Origin: Clostridia bacterium
GTDB lineage: Bacteria; Bacillota; Clostridia; Acetivibrionales; DSM-2933
Direction of reading: 5' to 3'
Assembly (NCBI GenBank): GCA_026416815.1
Contig: JAOAEJ010000083.1
Location: 18,047 to 82,046, forward strand
DNA length: 64,000 nt
A program made the translations under genes and the position numbers. The notes beneath the pieces were generated by a model. It ran no database searches, had not been told where the DNA came from, and saw only the letters and a program-made list of their open reading frames with translations. The stretch's first letter is position 1. Every line of letters starts with the position of its first letter. This document shows, piece by piece, positions 19,040 through 27,922 of the stretch.

Positions 19040-19483
19040 CTATTGTCCTCTATTCTTCTTTATTTCACCGGTAGCGAGCTTATCGCATCTATTATTGTAC
19101 TCATTATCACTATGCCCTTTTACCTTAATCCATTTGATTTTGTGTTTAGTGTTAAATGCGTCAAGCTCTTTCCACAGGTCAATATTCTTCACTTCTTCCT
19201 TACTTGAGTTTCTCCACCCGTTGGACTTCCAGCTTTGTACCCACCCTTTAGTAAAGCCGTTAATGAGATAAGCACTATCACTATACAACTCTACCTCACA
19301 TGCCTCTCTAAGACGCCTTAACGCTTCGATAGCAGCTGTTAGCTCCATTTTATTATTGGTAGTATGTTCCTCAAAGCCGGAGATTTCCTTTTCTATCTCC
19401 CCATACTTAAGTATGGCACCCCAGCCACCTTCTCCCGGATTTCCGGAACAGGCACCATCAGTATATATTATGACCTTCTTCAT
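19040..19483 (-). CDS. rnhA: Ribonuclease HI
   Basis: Cleaves RNA in RNA-DNA hybrids. 147 residues, a normal length for type 1 RNase H. The catalytic set D9 ([13 protein letters not shown]), E47 ([11 protein letters not shown]), D69 (LYSDSAYLI) and D134 (NRCDKLA), plus H124 in the flexible VKGHSDN loop, is complete. ATG 19483 has AAGGAG seven bases upstream; the track-length extension to 19501 is unneeded. A palindromic repeat (19515-19640) begins 31 bases upstream of the start, so any promoter lies in or beyond it. Confidence 0.95.
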   Translation of the reverse strand: MKKVIIYTDGACSGNPGEGGWGAILKYGEIEKEISGFEEHTTNNKMELTAAIEALRRLREACEVELYSDSAYLINGFTKGWVQSWKSNGWRNSSKEEVKNIDLWKELDAFNTKHKIKWIKVKGHSDNEYNNRCDKLATGEIKKNRGQ

Positions 19484-19514
19484 AATCAGCTCCTTCCACA
19501 ATTAAGTATTCAAA

Positions 19515-19640
19515 CTATATAAATTGCAAAAAAGAATCTACAACGAAGTTCTACCTAAATCTTTTTAGCAATTTGTTACCTTATGTTATATTGCGATAAT
19601 CAAATTTTTCCTTGTAATATCATTATCGCAACTTATATAG
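19515..19640 (+). repeat. 126-bp palindromic intergenic repeat, copy 1
   Basis: Begins CTATATAAATTGC and ends GCAACTTATATAG, terminal inverted repeats of 13 bases with one mismatch. Inside are two hairpins: TTGCAAAAAAGA with TCTTTTTAGCAA, and TTGCGATAAT with ATTATCGCAA. It sits between proC and rnhA. No transposase gene is present, so it behaves like a MITE or a structured extragenic repeat. Confidence 0.85.
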
Positions 19641-19696
19641 TAAGTATGTCATCCTGTCAAGATATACTATCAGCTAAATATATCTCAAATTCTTCT

Positions 19697-20512
19697 CTAA
19701 CCGTATATCTTTCCTATTTCCTTAGCCCTTCTTGTACACTCATTCATCGCATCGATCACAGCATATCTGAATCCATTCTTCTCCAAAGTACTTACTGCCT
19801 CGATTGTTGTACCCGCAGGTGAACAAACCTGATCTTTTAATTCTCCCGGGTGCTTGCCTGTTTCAAGTACCATTTTTGCAGAGCCCAAAACAGATTGAGC
19901 GGCAAGTTTGTATGCAAGATTTCTTGGTATACCCGCTAGCACAGCAGCATCGGCCATAGCTTCTATAAACATAAACACGTAAGCCGGACTGCTTCCTGTA
20001 AGAGCTATTACTTCACTCATAAGCTTTTCGTCCAGTACCTCGACCTTACCCATGCATCCTAGTATAGACTTAACTATAGCTTCATCTTCTTTGTTAATAT
20101 TATTGTCATAAGATACTATTGTCATCCCTTCTCCGACAACCGCAGGGGTATTTGGCATTACACGTACAACTTTCCTATCACTCCCTATTACATCTTTATA
20201 TGTTTTTATAGGAATACCCGCTGCAATGGATATAAGTATTTTCTTATCATCAAATTTGTCCTTGCACGATTCAAGAGCCGGTTTTACAACATTGGGTTTT
20301 ACCGCCAGAATAATTACATCGGATTTTTCAACGACTTCTTCTATGTTTTCAACTACATTGGCACCTGTTTCATTTTTTAGCAAAATTGCTTTTTCTTTGT
20401 TTACATCAAAAATATTTAAATTTTCAGCCGGCATAATACCCGAGTTGATTATACCCTTTATCATAGCAGCACCCATAAATCCTGTGCCTATAAATCCTAA
20501 TTTCGTACCCAT
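19697..20512 (-). CDS. proC: Pyrroline-5-carboxylate reductase
   Basis: Last step of proline synthesis, NAD(P)H-dependent, cytosolic. 271 residues. N-terminal Rossmann motif GFIGTGFMGAAM, then DVIILAVKPN and RVMPNTPAVVGEG. The family signature near the C-terminus is ELKDQVCSPAGTTIEAV, and the SSPAYVFMFIEAMADAAV helix of the dimer core is intact. GGGAGG lies upstream of ATG 20512. It appears to be a single-gene unit. Confidence 0.96.
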   Translation of the reverse strand: MGTKLGFIGTGFMGAAMIKGIINSGIMPAENLNIFDVNKEKAILLKNETGANVVENIEEVVEKSDVIILAVKPNVVKPALESCKDKFDDKKILISIAAGIPIKTYKDVIGSDRKVVRVMPNTPAVVGEGMTIVSYDNNINKEDEAIVKSILGCMGKVEVLDEKLMSEVIALTGSSPAYVFMFIEAMADAAVLAGIPRNLAYKLAAQSVLGSAKMVLETGKHPGELKDQVCSPAGTTIEAVSTLEKNGFRYAVIDAMNECTRRAKEIGKIYG

Positions 20513-20717
20513 ATGCTTCCTCCCGTATGCTAATTAGTATTCTTTTCCTATTAACAGTTTCCTATATATATTATCACAAATTAATATAAAATCTATATAG
20601 AGATAGCCAAAGTAGTGATACCTTTTAGAATTTTAGAGTAATTCTAAGAAATATTGTATTTCAAAGAGCAATATAAAGTTTTTTTAAGCTAATCAGTAAT
20701 AAAATATATATTTTTTA

Positions 20718-20746
20718 TTGACATAAGCTAATACATGTTGTACAAT
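20718..20746 (+). promoter_or_regulatory. Promoter of tRNA-Trp
   Basis: Consensus TTGACA at 20718-20723 and TACAAT at 20741-20746, 17 bases apart and 13 bases before the tRNA. Confidence 0.85.
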
Positions 20747-20759
20747 GTAAAAGCGCTGA

Positions 20760-20835
<76 letters not shown>

Positions 20836-20839
20836 AATG

Positions 20840-20878
20840 AAAGCCAGTAATCACAAGGGTTTGTGGTCACTGGCTTTT
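20840..20878 (+). terminator. Terminator of tRNA-Trp
   Basis: AAAGCCAGTAATCACAA pairs with TTTGTGGTCACTGGCTTT with one mismatch around a short loop, followed by TTGTGTTTG. Confidence 0.85.
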
Positions 20879-21089
20879 GTGTTTGTTTTGTATACATAAT
20901 CACTTTTGATGACAAAATATTTTATCTCCGGTTCACCCCCTAGCTATTAAACATTTTGTTAGTATTTTTAAAATTATCAAGATTAGATTTGTAACTATTC
21001 TACAAAATTAGACATTTTTCAAAACTGATTATAGACAATGTGCTAAGTATTTGGATATAATTTGTAAATATACATAGAGAAAGTTATAT

Positions 21090-21215
21090 CTATATAAATT
21101 GCAAAAAAAGAATCTACAACGAAGTTCTCCCTAAATCTTTTTTGCAATTTGTTACCTTAAGTTATATTGCGATAATCAAATTTTCCCTTGTAATATCATT
21201 ATCGCAATTTATATA
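21090..21215 (+). repeat. 126-bp palindromic intergenic repeat, copy 2
   Basis: Same layout as the copy at 19515, from CTATATAAATTGC to GCAATTTATATAA. Both internal hairpins are intact. The flanks extend the symmetry (AAGTTATAT on the left, ATATAACTT on the right). It lies between the tRNA-Trp terminator and the hypothetical gene at 21331. Confidence 0.85.
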
Positions 21216-21330
21216 ACTTTTCTTCAAGTTAATTTTACTTAATTTCAGATTAATACCCAGTTAACAATCATATTTTATATACTATATATACTTTTATAAT
21301 TAATCACCCCATAATGGAGGTCATGCTAAT

Positions 21331-21819
21331 ATGTTAAATTTTAATTCTTGTACCGAATCGGGTGTATGCCTTAGGTCAGATTTGATTTTTCAGTTTGAAA
21401 CAATGGACGCAGAAGACATAAAGGTTTATATAAGAGATTTAATGCTCCCTACCTTGGAGAGTCACTATCAAAACCTCAAGCCTTACTTAAAGGGCTACCC
21501 CCGGAAACATATCTATAGTATAAAAAAGCTTCTAGTTGACTTGGTAGAGAGCGACTCAGCAATCAGGATTTCCAAACAATCAAATGATAGCTCAGCTGAG
21601 CCTACATTTTTTCAGAGTTCTTTTTCTATGATGGAATGCCTTAACCTGGTATATTATTTGGCAGTCATTTTCAAAAACAAAGTAAAAAAGGATGAAACCT
21701 TTACCGCGACTCTAGTTATCTTAAATTCTCTTATAAGGGAAACAAAACTATTACAGAAGGATTTTCAGGATTTGATCGAGTCCCAGTTTAGCCCTTTGCA
21801 AGCCCAGGACGGTGAATAA
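21331..21819 (+). CDS. Hypothetical protein (162 residues)
   Basis: Unrecognised soluble protein, mostly helical. An N-terminal stretch with Cys and Asp is followed by repeated amphipathic helices (DAEDIKVYIRDLMLPTLESH near 28-47, LVYYLAVIFKNKVKK near 112-126). No signal peptide and no membrane segment apart from the mildly hydrophobic helix at 112-120. GGAGGT precedes ATG 21331 by nine bases, a strong ribosome site. It stands alone, convergent with the germinant receptor operon and sharing its terminator. Confidence 0.7.
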   Translation: MLNFNSCTESGVCLRSDLIFQFETMDAEDIKVYIRDLMLPTLESHYQNLKPYLKGYPRKHIYSIKKLLVDLVESDSAIRISKQSNDSSAEPTFFQSSFSMMECLNLVYYLAVIFKNKVKKDETFTATLVILNSLIRETKLLQKDFQDLIESQFSPLQAQDGE

Positions 21820-21846
21820 ATTTTTTACTGATATCTTGCTGTTAAA

Positions 21847-21886
21847 CAAAAGAAAGTGATACTCCGAAGAATATCATTTTCTTTTG
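21847..21886. terminator. Bidirectional terminator, germinant operon and 21331 gene
   Basis: CAAAAGAAAGTGATA pairs with TATCATTTTCTTTTG around a ten-base loop. A-rich and T-rich flanks let it serve both convergent transcripts. Confidence 0.8.
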
Positions 21887-21919
21887 TTGTATAACGTTAT
21901 AACCTATATTTCTACATGC

Positions 21920-22096
21920 CTACTCCCTGAAAAAAATTGTATAAACAGGTAGGGCTACTACCGATACTGCAATAATAAATATCATAATTGCTCCCACCTT
22001 ATTTTGTTTTTTCCAGGTCCATCTTCCATAACTAGCAGTATAAAGACATAACCATGCTAGTACTACAAGCAATATTATTAAATCAAGCGTTATCAT
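21920..22096 (-). CDS. Germinant receptor D-type small membrane subunit
   Basis: 58-residue protein below usual annotation cut-offs. It begins MITLDLIILLVVLAWLCLYT and has a second hydrophobic helix at about 35-53 separated by a basic loop (YGRWTWKKQNK), giving two membrane spans. Its ATG overlaps the C-subunit stop by one base (TAATG), so translation is coupled. Several Bacillus germinant receptor operons carry small two-helix D subunits of about 60-80 residues that modulate germination. Size, topology and operon position all fit, but sequence similarity to those proteins was not tested. Confidence 0.7.
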   Translation of the reverse strand: MITLDLIILLVVLAWLCLYTASYGRWTWKKQNKVGAIMIFIIAVSVVALPVYTIFFRE

Positions 22097-23388
22097 TATT
22101 GAGCCCCCTCCCCATTTGAATACTGTATAGGTGATGATCGTATAGTAAGACCAGGTCTTCTGATTTTCAAGTCTACATCTACATTGAAGGTTGAGTCTTT
22201 ATATTTTTTCAACCAGCCATACTTCTCCCATTCCCCCCAAGTAATAAATTGCTGCTTTACCCTCTCTCCAAATCCGAATATATCGGTATTATATTCTTGC
22301 GATGTGAGGTATAACAACCTTTTCATACCTTCTTTTATAAAGTCCTCATAAGCCTTTTCCAGAATAACTAGGTTTTGCGGCATCTCGTAGTTGATTCCAC
22401 TCTGCAGCACCTGAATATCAGCCTCTAACCTGATTTTCACATCTATTACAGGTTTACCGTTTATCATTTTCACATCTCTTTTTGGGTTTCTACTTCTTTT
22501 TATATTTAGTATAACCAATTTGTCTTTTTGCAAAGGATCATGCATAGTCATATAGGAATTATTAAAATCCCCTTGAATCATGAGATAATACATTGTTGCC
22601 TCGCCGTCCAACTCTCCTACCATTTTTGCTCCGTCAAACACCGCAAGTCCCATAATCTCCGCTTTTACTCCACCACTTTTTGTAATTTCACCTGCTACAA
22701 AGTCTCCTTCTAATGGTATTGATCTATTTTTTTCATCAAAGGTCGATCCCTTCACATCAAACTCTTGCCCCTCGTCAAACCGTCCAACCCCCGCCAATAT
22801 AGCTACAGGTTGACTATATAGTGACTTCATTTTGAGGTAAAAATCATGTAAATCAGTATTCGCGGTAAATCCGGTATATCTATAAGCCCTAAAGTTTAGC
22901 TCGTAAAATTTTGCAGGGTTTACTTCCAGCACAGGCTTTACAGCTCTTATATATTCCTCAGCCGACTGCCTCGACACTGCGATAAACATATTTGGCCGAA
23001 TTTCTCTTCCTCTTGGAAGAGCCATCATAAAGCCTTCAATTCCCCCTTCCTGTGCCAATTCCTTTGAAACAACAAGAACCTTGGCATGGGATAAGTTTAG
23101 CTGCTTGCTTACGAAATTGTTGGCCAAATCAAGCCCCGCATACATACTAGCGCTTTCCAACGTAACTATAGTACTGGCTTTTTCTGCATCTCCACCGCCT
23201 TCGCCTCCACCCCCTATAGCCATTGGTACGGCAATTTGTAGGGTAATTTTGAGTTTATTTGTCTTCCCCTTATCTAAACCTATAGCCAGAACATATGCAA
23301 GTTCGTCCACTTCTCTTCTATCGTAACAACCGCTAAGCAATCCGCATAATATTGATACAATCAAAAATATGCATATCAATTTACGCAT
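22096..23388 (-). CDS. Spore germination protein, GerAC-type lipoprotein
   Basis: C subunit of a GerA-family germinant receptor, anchored as a lipoprotein in the spore inner membrane. 430 residues with lipobox LLSGC (Cys at residue 21) followed by YDRREVDELAYVLAIGLD, the standard opening of Ger(x)C proteins. The C-terminal domain (about 245-420) includes FIKEGMKRLLYLTSQEYNTDIFGFGE. It overlaps the B gene by eight bases and is followed, with a one-base overlap, by the small D-type gene. A forespore sigma-G promoter is expected upstream of the A gene. Confidence 0.93.
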   Translation of the reverse strand: MRKLICIFLIVSILCGLLSGCYDRREVDELAYVLAIGLDKGKTNKLKITLQIAVPMAIGGGGEGGGDAEKASTIVTLESASMYAGLDLANNFVSKQLNLSHAKVLVVSKELAQEGGIEGFMMALPRGREIRPNMFIAVSRQSAEEYIRAVKPVLEVNPAKFYELNFRAYRYTGFTANTDLHDFYLKMKSLYSQPVAILAGVGRFDEGQEFDVKGSTFDEKNRSIPLEGDFVAGEITKSGGVKAEIMGLAVFDGAKMVGELDGEATMYYLMIQGDFNNSYMTMHDPLQKDKLVILNIKRSRNPKRDVKMINGKPVIDVKIRLEADIQVLQSGINYEMPQNLVILEKAYEDFIKEGMKRLLYLTSQEYNTDIFGFGERVKQQFITWGEWEKYGWLKKYKDSTFNVDVDLKIRRPGLTIRSSPIQYSNGEGAQ

Positions 23389-24499
23389 TTTTTTTCTCCT
23401 CCTTATTAGTCCCCCTTTTGAAATACTTTGCAGTAACTAAAATCACTATTGGAATAACAAATGAAATTATCCACACATAGGTTCTGATGTATTTTGACTC
23501 CAACTCTACTGCAGTAACTAGATTAGGAGGTATAAGGCTTATGTTAAATATCAGTATTGCAAAAGGCAAAATTAACGGCTTATAATACTCAAGCTTGAAT
23601 GTCTTTTTAAATACATAAACAATAAAGTAAAAGACTGAACTCAAATAAATAAGTGCAGAGGCAGCCCATATTAATACAAAAACTGATTCTATTCTTTGAA
23701 AAAACCTCCCATATTCAACCAGCCTTGAAAGCTGATATACGGGCAGAAACCCCTCAACCCCAATTGGGAAAGGATATACAAGTAGATATGCAAAAGTACC
23801 GACAAAAAAGAATGCTGCAGATACTCCTATCGATACATATCCTACAGTTCTAAAGCTTTTATGTGTTTTTATAAAAGGTGTAATAAAAAATAGCAATGAT
23901 ATAGCTGAGAATACCGACACTCGAAGAAACCCTTTGCCAAATATGTCTATTGGCCCGGTCCCCAATATAGGAAATATATTCTCAAAATTGAAATGTGGTG
24001 ATACAGCTATAAAAATGAGCAGTAAACCAGCTAAAATAATAGGCATAACTATTGCACAAAATCTAACTAGTGCTTCAATCCCCGCATAAGCGCCAGCTAT
24101 CATTCCTATAATAAAGAACATTGTTACATAGCTAATAGGTGACTGTTGAAGTGTAATAACTTTCATATTTTCTGCAAACGATCTAAGTACTATAGATATT
24201 ATAAAGATGAAATATGCTAAAAAAATTATCCCAACTAGTATTCTTAGTATACTCCCGCCTATACGCTCGCTTATATCCAATAAATCTTTCCCCTTAAAAC
24301 TTGAATAAAGCTTTTCAATAATGAAGAATGCAAGTAAAGCCAGTATAGTAACGTATAATACGACAATCCACCCAGCGGTTCCTGCAGTCTCCACCATCAG
24401 TCTTGGAAAACCTAAAATGAGTTGAGTTATTATGAGTGTTATAATCAACGCTGAAGCTTCCCATTTGCCAAACTTAATCTTGTTTTCCGCCATTGCCAT
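23381..24499 (-). CDS. Spore germination protein, GerAB-type permease
   Basis: B subunit, an APC-superfamily-like integral membrane protein that binds germinant. About ten hydrophobic helices over 372 residues, starting IKFGKWEASALIITLIITQL; FPRLMVETAGTAGWIVVL near 33-50 is characteristic. ATG 24499 is preceded by GGAAGG. An earlier GTG (24505) and a later ATG (24493) are also possible. It overlaps the A gene by 26 bases and the C gene by eight, so the three are coupled. Confidence 0.92.
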   Translation of the reverse strand: MAMAENKIKFGKWEASALIITLIITQLILGFPRLMVETAGTAGWIVVLYVTILALLAFFIIEKLYSSFKGKDLLDISERIGGSILRILVGIIFLAYFIFIISIVLRSFAENMKVITLQQSPISYVTMFFIIGMIAGAYAGIEALVRFCAIVMPIILAGLLLIFIAVSPHFNFENIFPILGTGPIDIFGKGFLRVSVFSAISLLFFITPFIKTHKSFRTVGYVSIGVSAAFFFVGTFAYLLVYPFPIGVEGFLPVYQLSRLVEYGRFFQRIESVFVLIWAASALIYLSSVFYFIVYVFKKTFKLEYYKPLILPFAILIFNISLIPPNLVTAVELESKYIRTYVWIISFVIPIVILVTAKYFKRGTNKEEKKNA

Positions 24500-26333
24500 C
24501 CTCACCTTCCTTCTTTTGTACCCAACCTCTGCTTATTTTAGGTTGTCGTCTTGTGTCTTTTGGATTTAAATAATCAGGTCTAACCTCTTGCTTCCATATT
24601 GGTGCTCTTGCTAGCAAATTTTCATAACCTCCTACTCTTACCTTAGGTGCCAAAGGCGACATAAATGGCACTCCATAAGACTTTGCGGAAACAAGCCATA
24701 ATCCGTGCAGGAAAAGCCCGGTGGTTATTCCCAAGAATCCAGCCATTGCCCCTAGAAATATGTATCCGAATCTTAGTATTCTAAAGGCAAAACCTAGAGC
24801 AAAGTTTGGTATCGCAAATGAACCTATACCTGTAACTGCAACTACAATTATCAGTATAGGGCTTACTATATTGGCAGCAACAGCGGCCTGCCCGAGAATT
24901 AAAGCTCCAACAATACCAAGAGTAGGACCTATTGGACCAGGTATTCTTATACCAGCCTCCCGGATTAACTCAAAAGCTAATTCCATTATCAATATCTCAA
25001 CGACAGATGGAAACGGCACTTTTTCACGAGAAGCCGCTATTGCCAATATCAAATCAGTGGGTATCATTTCATGATGGAAGTTTGTAACTGCTACATATAT
25101 GCCAGGCAGCAGGAGTGCAAAAGCAATACCTATACCCCTTATTATTCTTAAAAAGTTCCCGTAAGGGAAGCGTACATAAGTATCCTCTGGGGAGGTTAAA
25201 AGCTCAGGGAAAGTAGCAGGCATTACCAGCACAAATGGGTTACCATGTATCATTACAGCAACCTTCCCATCGGTTAATAATGTGGCAACTCTATCCGGTC
25301 TTTCTGTAGCAAGTATTTGCGGTGCAGGTACCAAAGCACAATCTTCTATCATTTGTTCTAATTGACCGGAATCATATATGTAGTCTACGTCAATGCTTTT
25401 AAGTCTCCTTCTTACTTCATCTACAAGGTCATCATTGGCTATATCTTTTATATAGAGCATAGAGCATGGAGTCTTACTCCTCCTACCTATACTTATATTT
25501 TCAACAATCAAATCCTCATCCTTTAGAGTTTTCCTTACAAGTGCAGTATTTACCCTCAGCAGCTCACCAAACCCCTCCTGTGGCCCTCTTAAAACCAACT
25601 CGGTATTTGGCCTTTCTACTCCCCTATGCTCCCACCCCTTGACATCAGCTACAAAGGAAGTTTCGACCCCATCTATAAATAGTGCACATCCACCGAAATT
25701 GACTTCGTCTATGATACTCCTATACTTCTTTTCTACCTTTAGCTGACAATGAGGAAGAATATGGTCCTTTACAAAACTTTCTACGTCTTGTTCGTCACTT
25801 TTTATATCCAAATTTGAAAGCAGCATTAAGGGCTGCATAATATTATCATTGATTACCTTTCTATCGGTCATCCCGTCAAAGAATATCATAAATGCAGGTA
25901 TAACTTCGTTTTTTACCACTATATCAAACTCTCTTAGAACCATATCGCCATTTGTAGGAATACTATAAATCTTTTTCATATATTCCAGGTTATCAGAGAG
26001 CTTTTTACTTACTTCTGTTGGTGATTTAGCACCTTGGTTTTGTTTGTCTTCCTCACCTCCATTACCCCCATTCCCTTCTTTACCTGTGTTATTATCACAG
26101 CATGGATTTGTAATTTTTCTGATTTTCCCCTTTTCTCGTCGCTTCTTAGGCTGTTGTTCTTCCTCTTCACTTTGGAGTTCTTTTATTTCGCTTTCTCTTT
26201 CCTTTAATATAAACGTTTCATCTTTGGGCGGCACATTAAAAAACAATAGTTGCTTGATGATATTTTTATAATCGGCCAATGCTTTCACTCCTTCAATTGA
26301 TTCAGGGCATTTTATATGAACGTTCTTGGGCAT
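24474..26333 (-). CDS. Spore germination protein, GerAA-type
   Basis: A subunit of the receptor. 619 residues from ATG 26333, which has CAGGA six bases upstream; the longer frame to 26432 would run through a palindromic repeat and is unlikely. Residues about 55-115 are a charged, low-complexity linker rich in Glu, Lys, Gly and Asn. The GerA core spans about 125-590, with four or five membrane helices after residue 390 and typical RIPGPIGPTLGIVGALILGQAAV. The hydrophilic tail ends in Gly/Asn/Lys. It is the first gene of the A-B-C-D operon. Confidence 0.93.
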   Translation of the reverse strand: MPKNVHIKCPESIEGVKALADYKNIIKQLLFFNVPPKDETFILKERESEIKELQSEEEEQQPKKRREKGKIRKITNPCCDNNTGKEGNGGNGGEEDKQNQGAKSPTEVSKKLSDNLEYMKKIYSIPTNGDMVLREFDIVVKNEVIPAFMIFFDGMTDRKVINDNIMQPLMLLSNLDIKSDEQDVESFVKDHILPHCQLKVEKKYRSIIDEVNFGGCALFIDGVETSFVADVKGWEHRGVERPNTELVLRGPQEGFGELLRVNTALVRKTLKDEDLIVENISIGRRSKTPCSMLYIKDIANDDLVDEVRRRLKSIDVDYIYDSGQLEQMIEDCALVPAPQILATERPDRVATLLTDGKVAVMIHGNPFVLVMPATFPELLTSPEDTYVRFPYGNFLRIIRGIGIAFALLLPGIYVAVTNFHHEMIPTDLILAIAASREKVPFPSVVEILIMELAFELIREAGIRIPGPIGPTLGIVGALILGQAAVAANIVSPILIIVVAVTGIGSFAIPNFALGFAFRILRFGYIFLGAMAGFLGITTGLFLHGLWLVSAKSYGVPFMSPLAPKVRVGGYENLLARAPIWKQEVRPDYLNPKDTRRQPKISRGWVQKKEGEDGNGGKQD

Positions 26334-26431
26334 AACAATTCCTGATAACCTATATTTATAAATATTCATGTATATTATGGGTGAATTGGTCTTTAAATAT
26401 GCAAAGATTATATATGACCTGTATATAAACA

Positions 26432-26466
26432 ATCGTTAATAACAAATACAAGTTGTTATTAACGAT
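26432..26466 (-). terminator. Perfect palindrome inside repeat copy 3
   Basis: ATCGTTAATAACAA pairs with TTGTTATTAACGAT around a seven-base loop. It interrupts the right terminus of repeat copy 3. It might act as a transcription stop between the 3D-domain gene and gerA, but no clear T-run follows. Confidence 0.45.
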
Positions 26467-26582
26467 TGCGATAATGATATTACAAGGAAAAATTTGATTA
26501 TCGCAATATAACTTAAGGTAACAAATTGCAAAAAAGATTTAGCGAGAACTTCGTTGTAGATTCTTTTTTGCAATTTATATAG
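26466..26582 (-). repeat. Palindromic intergenic repeat, copy 3 (inverted, right end disrupted)
   Basis: Reverse orientation relative to the other three copies, with the left terminus CTATATAAATTGC at 26582. Both internal hairpins are conserved. The right terminal repeat is interrupted by a 35-base palindrome (26432-26466), after which TGTTTATATAC resembles the expected end. It lies between the 3D-domain gene and gerA. Confidence 0.8.
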
Positions 26583-26591
26583 CCTAAAGTT

Positions 26592-26618
26592 ATAGGGCGG
26601 ATTTTTCCTCCGCCCTAT
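26592..26618 (-). terminator. Terminator of the 3D-domain gene
   Basis: GC-rich stem ATAGGGCGGA/TCCGCCCTAT, loop about seven bases, immediately after the 3D-domain coding region. Confidence 0.7.
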
Positions 26619-26650
26619 GGAATCATATTTTTTGTATATAAGAAATTTAT

Positions 26651-27475
26651 TTAAAATTTTACATTACCAACTTTTCCACTGCCTAGCTTTACCAGATATA
26701 CCTCCCAGCGTTTATTCCCCAAATTTCTGGCAAACTTTTTATCAAATACTGCAAAGTCAAACCTGTTTTTTCCTTTGATTGCTCCTCCCGAATCCATTGC
26801 AACAGCATATCCAAGACCTTTTATATAAAACACTGTTCCAAAAGGCCAGTATTTTTTATCTACGGCAATTGATATTCCCGGAATTATGGGTTTACCTGAG
26901 TTTGTTATCCCTTTGTTATTACCACACTCATCTTTGCTGGGAGTATAAGCCGTACCTACGAATTCACCAATATATCTTCCCCTGTCTAGACCCGATCGTG
27001 AACTTATTCCATCAAACTTGGTATACTTTTGCGGCTTAACCCCAACTGAGGCTGCCTTTTTTAGTGAGTTCTGAAGCTCTATATTATCGTCGATTAACTC
27101 CTTATTTTTTGCTTTTAATTCTTCATTTTGCTTTTTTATTTCTTTTATTTGCTTTATGATCTCCTGATTTTGACTCAGCACAGTCTCGTATTTTGCCTTT
27201 AATAACTGGTTCTCTTTTTTAGATTTCTGCTTTTCTATACCTAATTGCTGATTATTTTGAGTCATAGATTTCACATTTTTAAAAGCTGTATGAAACTGCT
27301 GTTGAATACTGTTATAGGACTTGTATAATATGAAGTTGTTTACCCCCAGTGTAAGAATTGTTACTAGTAAAATACAGATAATAATCAAGTATCCTATAGG
27401 ACTTCTTCTTGAAGTTCTATAAGCTTCCATTGTACTTCGAGGCTCAGTTCTACTCTCCGCCTCTCCAATATCCAT
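26651..27475 (-). CDS. 3D-domain protein with membrane anchor and coiled coil
   Basis: 274-residue cell-surface protein, probably a peptidoglycan-active lytic enzyme of the YabE/RpfB 3D family. Residues 1-28 are cytosolic, 29-50 a membrane anchor (YLIIICILLVTILTLGVN), 60-145 a Lys/Glu/Gln-rich coiled coil and 160-274 the 3D domain. The three aspartates lie in the region AVAMDSGGAIKGKNRFDFAV, and EFVGTAYTPSKDECG opens the domain. ATG 27475 follows GGAGGAAG. It lies just upstream of the germinant receptor operon, which hints at a role in spore cortex or outgrowth, but no direct link is shown. Confidence 0.88.
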   Translation of the reverse strand: MDIGEAESRTEPRSTMEAYRTSRRSPIGYLIIICILLVTILTLGVNNFILYKSYNSIQQQFHTAFKNVKSMTQNNQQLGIEKQKSKKENQLLKAKYETVLSQNQEIIKQIKEIKKQNEELKAKNKELIDDNIELQNSLKKAASVGVKPQKYTKFDGISSRSGLDRGRYIGEFVGTAYTPSKDECGNNKGITNSGKPIIPGISIAVDKKYWPFGTVFYIKGLGYAVAMDSGGAIKGKNRFDFAVFDKKFARNLGNKRWEVYLVKLGSGKVGNVKF

Positions 27476-27618
27476 GTATCTTCCTCCTTAGTAATTATAT
27501 TAATAGAGCTTCCAGTTAAAAATTATCTTCATTTTTTCAATATTTATTCATTTCAAATGGGGCTTCCTTTAATTTCATGGCTCTTATATATGAATTGATA
27601 TATTTTTTCAAAAATATA

Positions 27619-27647
27619 TTTACATTCATTATTAGATATGCTATAAT
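27619..27647 (+). promoter_or_regulatory. Promoter of tRNA-Pro
   Basis: TTTACA at 27619-27624 and a perfect TATAAT at 27642-27647, spaced 17 bases, 13 bases before the tRNA. Confidence 0.8.
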
Positions 27648-27660
27648 TTATTCTCGTCGG

Positions 27661-27738
27661 CGGGGTGTAGCTCAGCTTGGTATGAGTACTTGCTTGGGGT
27701 GCAAGGGGTCGCAGGTTCAATTCCTGTCACTCCGACCA
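27661..27738 (+). tRNA. tRNA-Pro (anticodon GGG)
   Basis: Acceptor stem CGGGGTG/CACTCCG with one G-T pair, discriminator A, encoded CCA. Anticodon stem CTTGC/GCAAG, loop TTGGGGT, anticodon GGG. T-arm GCAGG-TTCAATT-CCTGT. At 78 bases the D-loop (AGCTTGGTAT) is one base longer than I would expect, within normal variation. Confidence 0.94.
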
Positions 27739-27740
27739 GA

Positions 27741-27775
27741 AAAAAGGATTACAATTTCTTGTAATTCTTTTTTTA
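27741..27775 (+). terminator. Terminator of tRNA-Pro
   Basis: AAGGATTACAA pairs with TTGTAATTCTT around a four-base loop, followed by a run of T. Confidence 0.85.
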
Positions 27776-27802
27776 TTATAAAATTTTATATCATAAAATT
27801 AG

Positions 27803-27862
27803 TGCAACAAAAAAGTATATTCAAAATTTAAGGCCTTTTTTTGAATATACTTTTTTGTTACA
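27803..27862. terminator. Long symmetric hairpin between tRNA-Pro and the 27923 gene
   Basis: AACAAAAAAGTATATTCAAA pairs with TTTGAATATACTTTTTTGTT over a loop of about 17 bases. A and T tracts at both ends suit bidirectional termination; on the minus strand it follows the 134-residue hypothetical gene. Confidence 0.75.
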
Positions 27863-27922
27863 CTTTTCAAATACTGCCACCCTATTAAATTCCCTTTAAT
27901 TAAAATTGTTATTACCCTGTAC

